Positions 38,583 through 47,500 of a stretch of DNA of 64,000 nucleotides are shown piece by piece. This DNA comes from Mycobacterium sp. GTDB lineage: Bacteria > Actinomycetota > Actinomycetes > Mycobacteriales > Mycobacteriaceae. Location: NCBI RefSeq assembly GCF_004298145.1, contig NZ_SCRH01000017.1:62001-126000 (forward strand), given 5' to 3'. Below the pieces are notes generated by a model. It searched no databases. It was not told the origin of the DNA and worked only from the letters and a program-made list of their open reading frames with translations. Positions within the stretch are counted from its first letter, which is position 1; each line of letters begins with the position of its first letter. The position numbers and the translations under genes are program-made.

Positions 38583-39046
38583 GCGCCGGAACCGTCGAAC
38601 AGGCTGAGCACCGCGCTGCCGGAAACGTGGTCGCCGAGGCTGTTGGCGCCCGTCAAGCTCACCTCGACGAAGTTCTCGCCTCCCACGCCTTCACTCTTGC
38701 CGGTGACGCTGCCCGTGAAGCGCAGCGGATCATCGGGAAAGCACGGCACGCCCAGGCGGATCGACAGGTTCTTGACCATCGCTTCGGGCCCCGCCCAGTC
38801 GGTGAGGAAGCGCACGCAGTAGCCGTTGGTGGTCAAGATGTTCATGAACAAGTTCGGCGAGCCCTGCTTCTTGGCGTAGTCACGGTCGTGATGCACCGGC
38901 ATGAAGTCACGGGTGGCGATCGCGCCGGCGACGATCATCGTGGTGGTGATCGGGATTTCGAGCGGCGTGACCTCGTCTCCCACCGCGATGTCGCGCCAAC
39001 GCAGGGTTTTCTTAGACGGGGAAGTCCGGCCGGCGGTGGTCGTCAT
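38579..39046 (-). CDS. MaoC-like enoyl-CoA hydratase subunit, ChsH1-like
   Basis: A 155-residue hot-dog fold protein. The hydratase motif appears as FMPVHHDRDYAKKQG, followed by FMNILTTNGYCVRFL. In the igr operon ChsH1 (Rv3541c) pairs with ChsH2 to hydrate a steroid enoyl-CoA. ATG 39046 overlaps the upstream dehydrogenase stop; the longer frame to 39313 is antiframe sequence of that gene. Confidence 0.82.
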   Translation of the reverse strand: MTTTAGRTSPSKKTLRWRDIAVGDEVTPLEIPITTTMIVAGAIATRDFMPVHHDRDYAKKQGSPNLFMNILTTNGYCVRFLTDWAGPEAMVKNLSIRLGVPCFPDDPLRFTGSVTGKSEGVGGENFVEVSLTGANSLGDHVSGSAVLSLFDGSGA

Positions 39047-40164
39047 GAGAGTCCTTCCGAATAGGTTGCGCCAAGGTGGGCCAGTTGCGCGGCAGCCGGG
39101 CCGAGGGTGAGCTCGTTGTGCTTGGCCCACAGGAAATAGCGGTGCAGGGGATAGGTGATATCGATTCCGATGCCGCCGTGCACGTGCTGGGCGGTGGCGG
39201 CGACACGGGCGCCGGCCTCGGCCGCCCAGAATTTCGCGATTCGGGCGGCTCGGCGGGCCTCGTCCAAGGGCCTTCCTCGCGCGATCAACCATGCCGCCTG
39301 CCAGGTGGTCCACCGGATCGCCTCGACATCGATGAATGCATCGGCCATCCGCTGCTGCACGGCCTGGAAGCTGCCGATCGGACGGCCGAACTGCTCACGG
39401 CCCGTGGTGTATTCGGCGGCGATGCGCAGAGCGCGCTCGGCGACACCGAGCTGGATCGCGCACAGTGCGACCAGCGCGCGCGTGTACAACGATTCGACCA
39501 GACCGGTGCCGACGATCTTGTCCGCCTCGGAAATGGTTGCGCCATCGAGAAATACGTCCGCGTGTGGTTCACGATTGGTGGTCGCCACCGGGCGAATCTC
39601 GACGCCATCGGCGTCGCGGCCCAGCAGGAACACGCCCACGTCACCGTCGGCAGTGGTGGCCGGAATCAGCATGGTGTCGGCGAGCTGGGCGGCCGGCACC
39701 AGCTCTTTGGCGCCATCGAGGCGCCAGCGCGGTCCGTCGCGGCGGGCGGTGGTGGCCGGGCGCGCCGGGTCGGAGCGGCCGGGTTCGGCCAATCCGGCTG
39801 TCAGGATGTGGGTTCCGGCGACCACGCCGGGCAGGAACCGCTGTTGCTGTTCGTGGTTGCCGTGCCGCGCGATCGGGTCGGAACCCAGCACCAGCGTCGC
39901 GTAGGCCGGCACCGGTGCCACGCTGAAGCCGACCTCGGCCAGCAACACCCCGAGCTCCAGGAAGCCACCGCCGTTACCGCCCACCGACTCGGGCAGCGCG
40001 GTGCCCAGCAGGTCGGCGGCCGCGAGCTCGCTCCAGAGCGCGTCGTCGTAGCGGATATCGCCGGCCTCCATCTCGGTCAGGCGTTCGGGTGTGGCTCGGC
40101 GCTCGAACAGGTCGCGGGCGAGTTTGGCGATCGTCTCTTGCTCTTCGGTGAAGGTGAAGTCCAT
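39043..40164 (-). CDS. Acyl-CoA dehydrogenase subunit (FadE28/ChsE-like)
   Basis: A 373-residue flavin acyl-CoA dehydrogenase: N-terminal helical domain (FTFTEEQETIAKLARDLF), middle beta domain and C-terminal domain with GREQFGRPIGSFQAVQQRMA and QHVHGGIGIDITYPLHRY. In the igr operon two unequal ACADs (ChsE1/ChsE2) form an alpha2beta2 enzyme, each supplying part of the active site. The two ACAD genes here (this and the one at 41130-42314) probably do the same. ATG 40164, 3 bases after the DUF35 stop. Confidence 0.82.
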   Translation of the reverse strand: MDFTFTEEQETIAKLARDLFERRATPERLTEMEAGDIRYDDALWSELAAADLLGTALPESVGGNGGGFLELGVLLAEVGFSVAPVPAYATLVLGSDPIARHGNHEQQQRFLPGVVAGTHILTAGLAEPGRSDPARPATTARRDGPRWRLDGAKELVPAAQLADTMLIPATTADGDVGVFLLGRDADGVEIRPVATTNREPHADVFLDGATISEADKIVGTGLVESLYTRALVALCAIQLGVAERALRIAAEYTTGREQFGRPIGSFQAVQQRMADAFIDVEAIRWTTWQAAWLIARGRPLDEARRAARIAKFWAAEAGARVAATAQHVHGGIGIDITYPLHRYFLWAKHNELTLGPAAAQLAHLGATYSEGLS

Positions 40165-40167
40165 GAT

Positions 40168-40566
40168 TCAAGCGCTCGGCCGGAACTGGTGCAGCACCAG
40201 GTCGTCATCGAAGGTCTGGTAGTAAATCTCCACGGGCATTCCGGGTGTCACCTCGCTCGGGTCGATGCCGGTCAGGTTGGACACCAGTCGCACCCCCTCC
40301 TCGAGTTCCACCAGCGCAACGACGTAGGGGTAGTCGAAAAAAGGGAACTGGGGCTCGTGCGGCAGCACGTAGCTGTAGACGGTGCCGCGGCCCGACGACT
40401 CGATCGCCTCCCAGTCCAGCGAACGGCAGTTGGGGCACATGGGGCGAGGCGGGTGACGCAGCTGCCCGCATCCACCGCAGCGCTGGATCAGGAGCTTGTT
40501 CTCCCGCAATCCATTCCAGAAGAACTCGGTGTCCGGCGTGATCGCCGGCGCCAAACGGGCCGCCAT
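40168..40566 (-). CDS. DUF35 OB-fold, zinc-ribbon protein (ChsH2 C-terminal part)
   Basis: A 132-residue protein with a zinc ribbon (CGGCGQLRHPPRPMCPNC) followed by an OB-fold containing GRGTVYSYVLPHEP. In M. tuberculosis this domain is the C-terminal half of ChsH2 (Rv3542c), where it docks the Ltp2 aldolase. Here it is a separate gene whose ATG overlaps the stop of the MaoC gene by one base (TGATG). Confidence 0.85.
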   Translation of the reverse strand: MAARLAPAITPDTEFFWNGLRENKLLIQRCGGCGQLRHPPRPMCPNCRSLDWEAIESSGRGTVYSYVLPHEPQFPFFDYPYVVALVELEEGVRLVSNLTGIDPSEVTPGMPVEIYYQTFDDDLVLHQFRPSA

Positions 40567-41111
40567 CAGTTTTCCGGCCTGAATCGCAGCACCCGGAATC
40601 GTTGTCGGCCCAGCACTTCGCCGTTCTGGTCGGTGTAGGTCGTCAGCCAGGTCAGGAAGAAGCCGGTGCCCAGCGCCGTCTTCTTCTCGTCGGAGACCGA
40701 CTCGTAGACCGTCGTCGCGCTGATCACGTCGCCCAGGCGCGGGTAACGTTCGATCTCGAACTCCGAGTTGGTCGCCACCGTGCTGGTGTAGCCGGCCTCG
40801 TCGAGGAATGCCGTTGGGTTGCTGTGGATCTCGATAGGCGCCCCGCCTCGTTCCCCGATCCCTTCCAGTTTCGGCGACGGCATCGTCCAGGTCTGCAGCA
40901 TCACCGGCGGCGACACGATGCCGCCGAAGCGTGACGTGGCGGCGAACTCCGGGTCGAGGTAAACGGGGTTCATGTCGGCCATGGCATACGCCCAGTGCCG
41001 GATCATCGGCTGATTCACCGGGTCCGGCGCCAGTGACGGTTTTCCGGTGCCGCCGGTCGGCTGACCGACGAGGGCCCGCACCTTGGCGCTGACGGTCTCT
41101 GAGTCAATCAC
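40566..41111 (-). CDS. MaoC-like hydratase (ChsH2 N-terminal part)
   Basis: A 181-residue hot-dog domain protein with an N-terminal dehydratase-like region: HWAYAMADMNPVYLDPEF and GGIVSPPVMLQTWTMP. It corresponds to the N-terminal half of ChsH2 and should heterodimerise with the 155-residue hydratase. GTG 41111, 18 bases after the upstream dehydrogenase. The split from the DUF35 domain is clear: stop and start overlap and both reading frames are complete. Confidence 0.82.
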   Translation of the reverse strand: MIDSETVSAKVRALVGQPTGGTGKPSLAPDPVNQPMIRHWAYAMADMNPVYLDPEFAATSRFGGIVSPPVMLQTWTMPSPKLEGIGERGGAPIEIHSNPTAFLDEAGYTSTVATNSEFEIERYPRLGDVISATTVYESVSDEKKTALGTGFFLTWLTTYTDQNGEVLGRQRFRVLRFRPEN

Positions 41112-41129
41112 GTGGTTCTGTCCTCCTGA

Positions 41130-42314
41130 CTATGTCGCGGCCCGAAGGTCGCGGGGGGCGCGGGGCATGCCCAACCCGGCCATGGCGATGATGTCACGTT
41201 GGATTTCGTTGGCCCCGCCTCCGAAGGTGTTGATGACGGCCTGCCGGTAGGCGGATTCCAGCGCGCCACGCAGCGGCGCGTCGGCGCCGCGCCGCACCCC
41301 GTTGCCGTCCAGCACCTCGAGCAGCTGGCGGGCGACCTGCCCGGTGAGCTCGGTGCCGAACACCTTCGCCGCCGACGCTTCCCCCATGCTGAGGACCCCC
41401 TTCGTCATCGCCGCATTCACCCGCAGATTGACGAGTTTGTATGCGGCGACTTGGGCTTCGACCCGGGCCAGAGCCAGCCGCACCCACGGCTGGTCGATGA
41501 CACGACCATCGTCGAGCTCGGTCGTGGTGGCCCAGTCCAGGGTCTTCTCGAACAGCGGCTCGAGCGCGCCCAGATTGCCCAGGGCGGCGCGTTCGAAGTT
41601 CAACTGCGTGGTGATCAGCTGCCAGCCCTGGTTCTCGCCACCCACCAGCGCGCTGACCGGGACCCGGACGTCGTCGTAGAACGTGTAGAACGTCGAGACG
41701 CCCGGCATGGTGTGCAGCGGCTGCCAGGAGAATCCGGGTGACGAGGTCGGCACGATGAGGATCGAAATGCCCTTGTGCTTCTTGGCATCCGGATCGGTCC
41801 GAACGGCCAGCCAGATGTAATCGGCGTAGGCCGCACCGCTGGTGAACATCTTCTGGCCGTTGATCACATACTCGTCACCGTCGCGGACGGCCGTGGTGCG
41901 CACCGAGGCGAGGTCGCTGCCCGCGGCCGGCTCGGAGTAACCGATGGCGAACTCGACGCTGCCGTCGAGAATCGCCGGCAAAAACGCCTGCTTCTGCTCT
42001 TCGGTGCCGTAGTGCATCAACGTCGGCCCGACGGTATTGAGTGTCACCAGCGGGATGGGAGCGCTGGCCCGGCGCGCCTCTTCGGAGAAGATGAATTGCT
42101 CGATCGCCGAGAACCCCTGCCCACCATATTCTTTGGGCCACCCAACCCCCAGCAGGTTGGCCGCGGCCAAAGCGCGGACGCATTCGCGCACCGCGGGGCC
42201 GCCCTCCATGTGCTCGCTGACTGCGGCGACGCGTTCGGGCGTCATCACCTTTTCCAGGGTCGCGCGCATCCCGGCGCGTAACCGTTCTTGTTCCGGCGTG
42301 TATTCGAGGTCCAT
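41130..42314 (-). CDS. Acyl-CoA dehydrogenase subunit (FadE29/ChsE2-like)
   Basis: A 394-residue acyl-CoA dehydrogenase. Seen: LEYTPEQERLRAGMRATLEK, the FAD/substrate loop FAIGYSEPAAGSDLASVRT, NGQKMFTSGAAYADYIWLA, and the C-terminal TFGGGANEIQRDIIAMAGLG. ATG 42314 is chosen (MDLEYTPEQ); the frame runs on to 42563 but overlaps the P450 gene there. Starts 4 bases after the P450 stop. Predicted partner of the 373-residue dehydrogenase. Confidence 0.85.
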   Translation of the reverse strand: MDLEYTPEQERLRAGMRATLEKVMTPERVAAVSEHMEGGPAVRECVRALAAANLLGVGWPKEYGGQGFSAIEQFIFSEEARRASAPIPLVTLNTVGPTLMHYGTEEQKQAFLPAILDGSVEFAIGYSEPAAGSDLASVRTTAVRDGDEYVINGQKMFTSGAAYADYIWLAVRTDPDAKKHKGISILIVPTSSPGFSWQPLHTMPGVSTFYTFYDDVRVPVSALVGGENQGWQLITTQLNFERAALGNLGALEPLFEKTLDWATTTELDDGRVIDQPWVRLALARVEAQVAAYKLVNLRVNAAMTKGVLSMGEASAAKVFGTELTGQVARQLLEVLDGNGVRRGADAPLRGALESAYRQAVINTFGGGANEIQRDIIAMAGLGMPRAPRDLRAAT

Positions 42315-42318
42315 CGGC

Positions 42319-43515
42319 TCAGGCTCCCAGCCGAACCGGCATGCGCTTGACCCCGGGTACCATGGTAGCCCGCATCCGGTCCACCTCGCCCACCAGCTCC
42401 AGCCGCGGGAAGCGGCGCAGCAGCTCCTCAAACAGCACCGTCGCCTCCAGGCGCGCCAATTGTGCTCCCACACAGGAGTGTTCGCCACAGCCGAAGGCGA
42501 TGTGCGGGTTTGGGTGGCGGGTGATCCTGAACTCCTCGGAGTCGGGGCCGAAGATGTCTTCATCCCGGTTGGCCGACCCGTAGAGCATCACCACCACCTC
42601 GCCGGCGCGGATCTGCTGACCGCGGATCTCGACGTCGGCCGTCGCGGTGCGCGCCATGTGCACCACGGGGCTGTTCCAGCGCAACATCTCCTCGACGGCG
42701 AGCGGGATTTGCGCGGGATCCTCGATGAGCAAACAACATTGGTCGGGGTGCGCGATCAGCGCCAGGGTGCCCAACGCAATCAGATTGCGGGTGGTTTCGT
42801 TGCCGGCCACCAGCAGCAGGAAGGCGAAGTTGAGCAGGTCTTCGTCGGTCAGCCGGTGCTCATCGATCTCGGCTTCGGCCAGCACCGACAGCAGGTCGTC
42901 GCGCGGTTGGGCGCGGCGGGCGGCGATCAGCTTCTGGAAGTATTCGAAGAGCTGTCCCATGGCCACGAACGAGTCGAGTTCGATTTCGGGGTCGGCGGTT
43001 CCGGTGGCCGCGTCCGACCACGCCCGGAATTGCTCCCAGTCGTCGGGCGGGGCACCGAGCAGTTCGGCGATCATCCGGGTGGGCAGCGGCGCCGCGATCT
43101 CTTCGGCGAACTCGTGCACCGAACCGGGTTCGATGCCGTCGAGAATGCCGCGGACGATCTCGCGGATCTTCGGCTCGAGCACGGCCACCCGTCGCCGGGT
43201 GAAGCCCGAGTTGATCAGCTTGCGCAGCTGGCGGTGTCGCGGTGGGTCGCTGAAGATGAGGTTGCCCTCCTGCACCGGGCTGGGCATCGCCGGGTCCGGG
43301 ATGGTGATTCCCTTCGTCGAAGAGAAGAGCGCGGGGTTGCTCGACACGTACCGGATGTCCTCGTACTTCAACAGCGCCCAGAAGTTGGTGACGTCGTTCC
43401 AGCACACCGGCCGCGTGGCGCGCAGCTCCCGGTAGGCGGGGTAGGGGTCGCCCGCGTAGAAGTCGGGGGAGTGCAACGGGAATTCCGGCGAGCGCAGCGG
43501 CGGATGAGTTCGCAC
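42319..43515 (-). CDS. Cytochrome P450 (CYP125/142-like context)
   Basis: A 398-residue soluble P450. Oxygen-binding I-helix AGNETTRNL near residue 240; ExxR as EEMLRW; haem-binding loop FGCGEHSCVGAQLA with the Cys ligand at residue 348. It heads the operon as cyp125 heads the igr operon, where CYP125 oxidises the cholesterol side-chain terminus. The subfamily cannot be assigned by eye. GTG 43515 with GAGAGGGG upstream. The electron donor may be FdxC or another ferredoxin. Confidence 0.88.
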   Translation of the reverse strand: MRTHPPLRSPEFPLHSPDFYAGDPYPAYRELRATRPVCWNDVTNFWALLKYEDIRYVSSNPALFSSTKGITIPDPAMPSPVQEGNLIFSDPPRHRQLRKLINSGFTRRRVAVLEPKIREIVRGILDGIEPGSVHEFAEEIAAPLPTRMIAELLGAPPDDWEQFRAWSDAATGTADPEIELDSFVAMGQLFEYFQKLIAARRAQPRDDLLSVLAEAEIDEHRLTDEDLLNFAFLLLVAGNETTRNLIALGTLALIAHPDQCCLLIEDPAQIPLAVEEMLRWNSPVVHMARTATADVEIRGQQIRAGEVVVMLYGSANRDEDIFGPDSEEFRITRHPNPHIAFGCGEHSCVGAQLARLEATVLFEELLRRFPRLELVGEVDRMRATMVPGVKRMPVRLGA

Positions 43516-43545
43516 GGCAAGCCCCTCTCGCAGGACACCCGATCC

Positions 43546-43566
43546 GACAGATTAGGGCAATCTGTC
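43546..43566. promoter_or_regulatory. Perfect 8-bp inverted repeat, TetR-type operator
   Basis: GACAGATT-agggc-AATCTGTC, 31 bases before the P450 start, in the spacer shared with the divergent aldehyde dehydrogenase. The minus strand reads TAATCT within it, a -10-like hexamer, so a bound repressor would block the P450 operon promoter. The operon encodes its own TetR protein (35714-36334), the best candidate ligand. Confidence 0.65.
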
Positions 43567-43671
43567 TTGTGGAATGTGTCTACTCGGACCCCAGCGCACT
43601 GTCAATACGAAGCCAAAATACTTGAATAGCTTGGAATTCACGTGCTTGATGATTGACGGGAAAGTGACCGG

Positions 43672-43681
43672 GGTGTACACC
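43672..43681. promoter_or_regulatory. Palindrome GGTGTACACC before the aldehyde dehydrogenase gene
   Basis: A perfect 10-base palindrome 27 bases before the ATG at 43709, positioned 17 bases after TTGACG (43653-43658), so it overlaps the expected -10 region. It could be a second operator, for a different regulator than the 43546 site since the sequences differ. Confidence 0.4.
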
Positions 43682-43708
43682 AAGTGATCAGATGACCGGA
43701 GGAAGCAC

Positions 43709-45169
43709 ATGGCCGATTCACAGGCGCTAGTCGAGACCTATGAGCTCTACATCGATGGGAACTGGGTCGAGCCGCAGGACGGCCGATACGACGACCTCTC
43801 CCCGTCCACCGAAACCGTCATCGCCACCGCACCCGACGCGAGCGTCGCCCAGGTCGGTGACGCGATCGCCGCCGCCCGCCGAGCCTTCGACAGCGGACCC
43901 TGGCGGACCATGAGCGCCGAGCAGCGCGCCGGGTGCCTGGGTCAGCTGGGCGACGCCCTGATGAAGCACGCCGACGACTTCTTCGCACTGTCCCAGGCGG
44001 AGTGGGGCTGCATCGCCAACGAACGCATCATGCAGATCGACGGCGCCGGCTTCATGTCCCTGCACGCCGCGCAGCTCGCCACCGAGCTGACCGACCAAGA
44101 GGTCACCGGCATGGGCGCCGGAACCACGTTGTTGCGTCATGCGCCGCTGGGTGTCGTATCGGTGCTGACGCCGTGGAACTTCCCGCACTGTCTCAACGTG
44201 ATGAAGTTGAATCATGCTCTGGCCGCGGGCAATACCGTCGTGCTCAAACCCTCGCCGCTGACCCCGCTGGCAGGCCTGGCGCTCGCGCGAATCATCGACG
44301 AACACACCGATATCCCGCCCGGCGTGGTCAACGTCGTCACCCCGTCCGGCGTCGAGGCGGCCAAATTGCTGACCACCGATCCGCGCATCGACATGGTGAG
44401 CTTCACCGGCAGCTCGGTCGTCGGCCGCCAGGTCATGTCCGCCGCCGGCGACACGATGAAGCGGATCCTGCTCGAGCTCGGCGGCAAGTCCGCGAGCATC
44501 GTCCTCGACGACGCGCAGGTCACCGACGAAATGCTGCAGCAGATGCTGTTCGACTGCTGCTCGCTGCACGCCGGACAGGCCTGCATCCTGCACAGCCGGC
44601 TGCTATTGCCCGATTCGCTGCACGACGACGTCGTCGACCGGCTCGCCGCGTTGGCCCGCGAGGTCAAGGTGGGCGATCCCACCGATCCCGAGGTGCAGAT
44701 GGGTCCGCTGATCAGTGCGGCGCAACGGGATCGGGTCGAGGCGCATGTCGCCGGTGCGCTCGACGACGGGGCGACGCTGGTGACCGGCGGTGGCCGCCCG
44801 GCCGGATTGGACGTCGGCTTCTACTTCGAGCCGACGATTCTGTCCGACGTGGAGCCGAATTCGACCATCGCGCAAGAGGAAGTGTTCGGCCCGGTGTTGA
44901 CGGTGCTGCGTTACCGCGACGACGACGACGCGGTCGCCATCGCGAACAACTCGCGATACGGCCTCTCCGGTGCGGTGTGGGGCGGCGACGTGGACCGTGC
45001 CGTCGGCGTGGCGCGCCGCATCCGTACCGGCCAGATCGCGGTCAACGGCTGCGGCCCCGGCGGAGCGCCGTTCGGCGGCTTCAAGCTCAGCGGCTTGGGC
45101 CGTGAGGGCGGGGGAATCGCCGGAATACACCAGTACATGGAGCCGATGGCCATCGGAGTTCCCGCGTGA
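43709..45169 (+). CDS. Aldehyde dehydrogenase
   Basis: A 486-residue NAD(P)-dependent aldehyde dehydrogenase: TPWNFPHCLNVMK, GNTVVLKPSPLTPL, general base in LELGGKS, nucleophile Cys 292 in HAGQACI, and EEVFGPVLTVL. Good ribosome site (GGAGGA). Divergent from the P450 operon and coupled by GTGA to the CoA-transferase gene. It would oxidise an aldehyde made in the nearby pathway to an acid, which could then be CoA-activated by the next protein. Confidence 0.88.
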   Translation: MADSQALVETYELYIDGNWVEPQDGRYDDLSPSTETVIATAPDASVAQVGDAIAAARRAFDSGPWRTMSAEQRAGCLGQLGDALMKHADDFFALSQAEWGCIANERIMQIDGAGFMSLHAAQLATELTDQEVTGMGAGTTLLRHAPLGVVSVLTPWNFPHCLNVMKLNHALAAGNTVVLKPSPLTPLAGLALARIIDEHTDIPPGVVNVVTPSGVEAAKLLTTDPRIDMVSFTGSSVVGRQVMSAAGDTMKRILLELGGKSASIVLDDAQVTDEMLQQMLFDCCSLHAGQACILHSRLLLPDSLHDDVVDRLAALAREVKVGDPTDPEVQMGPLISAAQRDRVEAHVAGALDDGATLVTGGGRPAGLDVGFYFEPTILSDVEPNSTIAQEEVFGPVLTVLRYRDDDDAVAIANNSRYGLSGAVWGGDVDRAVGVARRIRTGQIAVNGCGPGGAPFGGFKLSGLGREGGGIAGIHQYMEPMAIGVPA

Positions 45170-47457
45170 CGGGACCCCTTGCGGGGCTCCACGTCGTCGA
45201 AATCGCAAGCGAGATCTCCGGTCCCTACGCCGCCAAGCTCCTGGTGGACCTGGGCGCCGAGGTCATCAAAATCGAGCCGCCCGCCGGCGACCCGCTGCGA
45301 CGGTGGGGACCGTTCCCCTCAGGCGTCGCCGACCCGCATCGCTGCGGCTTGTTCGAGTATCTCAACGCCGGCAAACGCGGTGCCACACTTGATCTCTCGA
45401 CAACACGTGACCTCGCGGTCGCCCGCGAGCTTATTGGGCAGGCGCACCTGCTGGTAGAGGATCTCGTGCCCGGGACGCTGCGGGGATGGGGACTCGACCT
45501 CGACAACCTGCAGCACCTCAACCCAAACCTGGTGCTGCTGCGCATCTCTGCGTTCGGTCAATCGGGGCCGTGGCATCGTCGGCAGGCCACACCGCTGACG
45601 CTGCAGGCGGCATCGGGCTGGATCAGCTCCCGGGATCCGCAGCGCCCGCCGGTTCAGGTCGGCGCCCGGATCGCCGAGTACGTCGCGGGCGGCTACGGCG
45701 CGCTGGGCGCGCTGACCGCGTTGCGGCTGCGGCCGTGCGGGCGGATCAGGGAAGTGGATGTCTCGCAGTTGGAATCGTTGTTGTCGACGCTGCCCTATCC
45801 GATGTTGATGGCACAGCGGATGCGACGGCTCGGCTTGCCCGCCAACCTGCGATCGGGGCCCATGCTGGGCGTCGTGCGTGCCGCCGACGGCTGGGTGGGA
45901 ATCAACTGTCTTACAGGCCAGCACTGGCTCGACGTGTGCGCGATGCTCGGTCTGCCCGAATTCGCCGAACACCAACTCGCGATCATGATGGGCGGTCCGC
46001 AGCGCGACGAATTCTTCGCCAGGGCCGGGGCGTGGCTGGCCGGCCAGACCGTCGCCGAGATCGTGGAACTCGGTCAGGCGCTGCGGATTCCGGCCGCCCC
46101 GGTCAACGACGGCGCCACCGTGCTCGACTGTCCGCAATACGCCACCCGCGGATTCTTCGTGGCGGCCGGTGGGCCCGGATGGTCGTTTCAGCGCCCCGGC
46201 CCGCCATTCAGGCTATCGAAAACCCCTGTGGCACAGCCATATCGGGCGCCTCACCTGGGAACGCGTGCCCGGTCCTGGACGGGTGGCGGCCAGTCGCTTT
46301 CGGCCGCAGCGGCATCGCTGCCCTTCGCCGGGCTGCGGGTGCTCGACCTGACCACGTTTTGGGCCGGGGCGTATCTGACGTGCTACCTCGGCGCGTTCGG
46401 CGCCGATATCGTCAAGGTCGAGTCGATCCAGCGGCCCGACGGTCACCGCTACTCGGGGGCATTCGCCTACGAGGGCGACGACTGGTATGAGCGCAGCCCC
46501 ATCTGGCAGGGCACCAACCTCAACAAGCGCGACCTCACCCTCGACCTGACGTCGCAACGCGGCCTGGACATCGCCCGAAAGTTGGCCGCGCAGGCCGACA
46601 TCGTGGTGGAGAACTTCTCGCCGCGCGTGGTCGAACAGTTCGGCCTCGACTACGACTCCCTGGTGGCGCTGAAGCCGGACGTCATCGTGGTCCGCATGCC
46701 GGGATACGGCCTGCGGGGCCCGTGGCGCGACTACGTCGGCTGGGCCCTGAACTTCGAGCAGACCTCCGGAATGTCGGCGATCACCGGCTATCCCGACGGC
46801 CCGCCGTGCAACCCGCAGGGGCCCGCGGATCCGATCGTCGGCGTGCACGCCGGCGTCGCGCTGCTGGCCGCCCTCGAGCACCGCACCCGCACCGGGGTCG
46901 GGCAACTGATCGAGATCGCCCAGGTCGAAGTCGCCGCCTGTGTCACCGCCGAGCCGGTGATCGAATACTCGATGAACGGCGCGGTGCGGCCGCGCGAGGG
47001 CAACCGCCGGCGCGGCTATCTCCAAGGCGTCTACCCGACCGCCGACGACGAGGTGTGGGTGGCGCTGTCCGTGCCCGATCAGCCAATCGACCACGACGCG
47101 TTCGACGAGATGGTCGCCCGGTGGACCCGCACGCAGACCGCCGCGTCTGTCATGGAAGCCCTTCACGCACAAGGGATCCCGGCCGAGCGCGTGATTACCG
47201 GAGACCAGATGTATGAGATCGCCCAGCTCGACGCCCGCGACTACTACGAGGAGCTCGAACATCCCGTAACCGGGCCGCACCGCTACCCCGGCTGGCCGTT
47301 TCGCATCACGCCCGGACCGCACCGCCACCACCGCAGCGCCCCGCCGACGCTTGGCCAGCACAACGACGAGATCCTGGGCGAGCTGGGTTTGTCCGGGGCT
47401 GAAGTGACCGACCTGCGTCACCAGCGGGTCATCGGTGAGCGGGTGCTCAACGCGTAA
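45166..47457 (+). CDS. Tandem class III CoA-transferase (CaiB/BaiF), two fused domains
   Basis: A 763-residue protein with two full CaiB/BaiF domains. Domain 1 spans about 1-370 (LAGLHVVEIASEISGPYAAK, DLGAEVIKIEPPAGDPLRRW). Domain 2 spans about 385-755 (FAGLRVLDLTTFWAGAYLT, FGADIVKVESIQRPDGHRYS). Family III enzymes move CoA between carboxylic acids through an Asp-linked intermediate and usually work as interlocked dimers; the fusion could form a pseudo-dimer. Overlaps the aldehyde dehydrogenase stop. Substrate unknown; likely an acid of the adjacent catabolic pathway. Confidence 0.88.
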   Translation: MTGPLAGLHVVEIASEISGPYAAKLLVDLGAEVIKIEPPAGDPLRRWGPFPSGVADPHRCGLFEYLNAGKRGATLDLSTTRDLAVARELIGQAHLLVEDLVPGTLRGWGLDLDNLQHLNPNLVLLRISAFGQSGPWHRRQATPLTLQAASGWISSRDPQRPPVQVGARIAEYVAGGYGALGALTALRLRPCGRIREVDVSQLESLLSTLPYPMLMAQRMRRLGLPANLRSGPMLGVVRAADGWVGINCLTGQHWLDVCAMLGLPEFAEHQLAIMMGGPQRDEFFARAGAWLAGQTVAEIVELGQALRIPAAPVNDGATVLDCPQYATRGFFVAAGGPGWSFQRPGPPFRLSKTPVAQPYRAPHLGTRARSWTGGGQSLSAAAASLPFAGLRVLDLTTFWAGAYLTCYLGAFGADIVKVESIQRPDGHRYSGAFAYEGDDWYERSPIWQGTNLNKRDLTLDLTSQRGLDIARKLAAQADIVVENFSPRVVEQFGLDYDSLVALKPDVIVVRMPGYGLRGPWRDYVGWALNFEQTSGMSAITGYPDGPPCNPQGPADPIVGVHAGVALLAALEHRTRTGVGQLIEIAQVEVAACVTAEPVIEYSMNGAVRPREGNRRRGYLQGVYPTADDEVWVALSVPDQPIDHDAFDEMVARWTRTQTAASVMEALHAQGIPAERVITGDQMYEIAQLDARDYYEELEHPVTGPHRYPGWPFRITPGPHRHHRSAPPTLGQHNDEILGELGLSGAEVTDLRHQRVIGERVLNA

Positions 47458-47500
47458 CTGCGCTTTGGTAAACCGTGCACGACATGCCAAGCTGCTCGCC

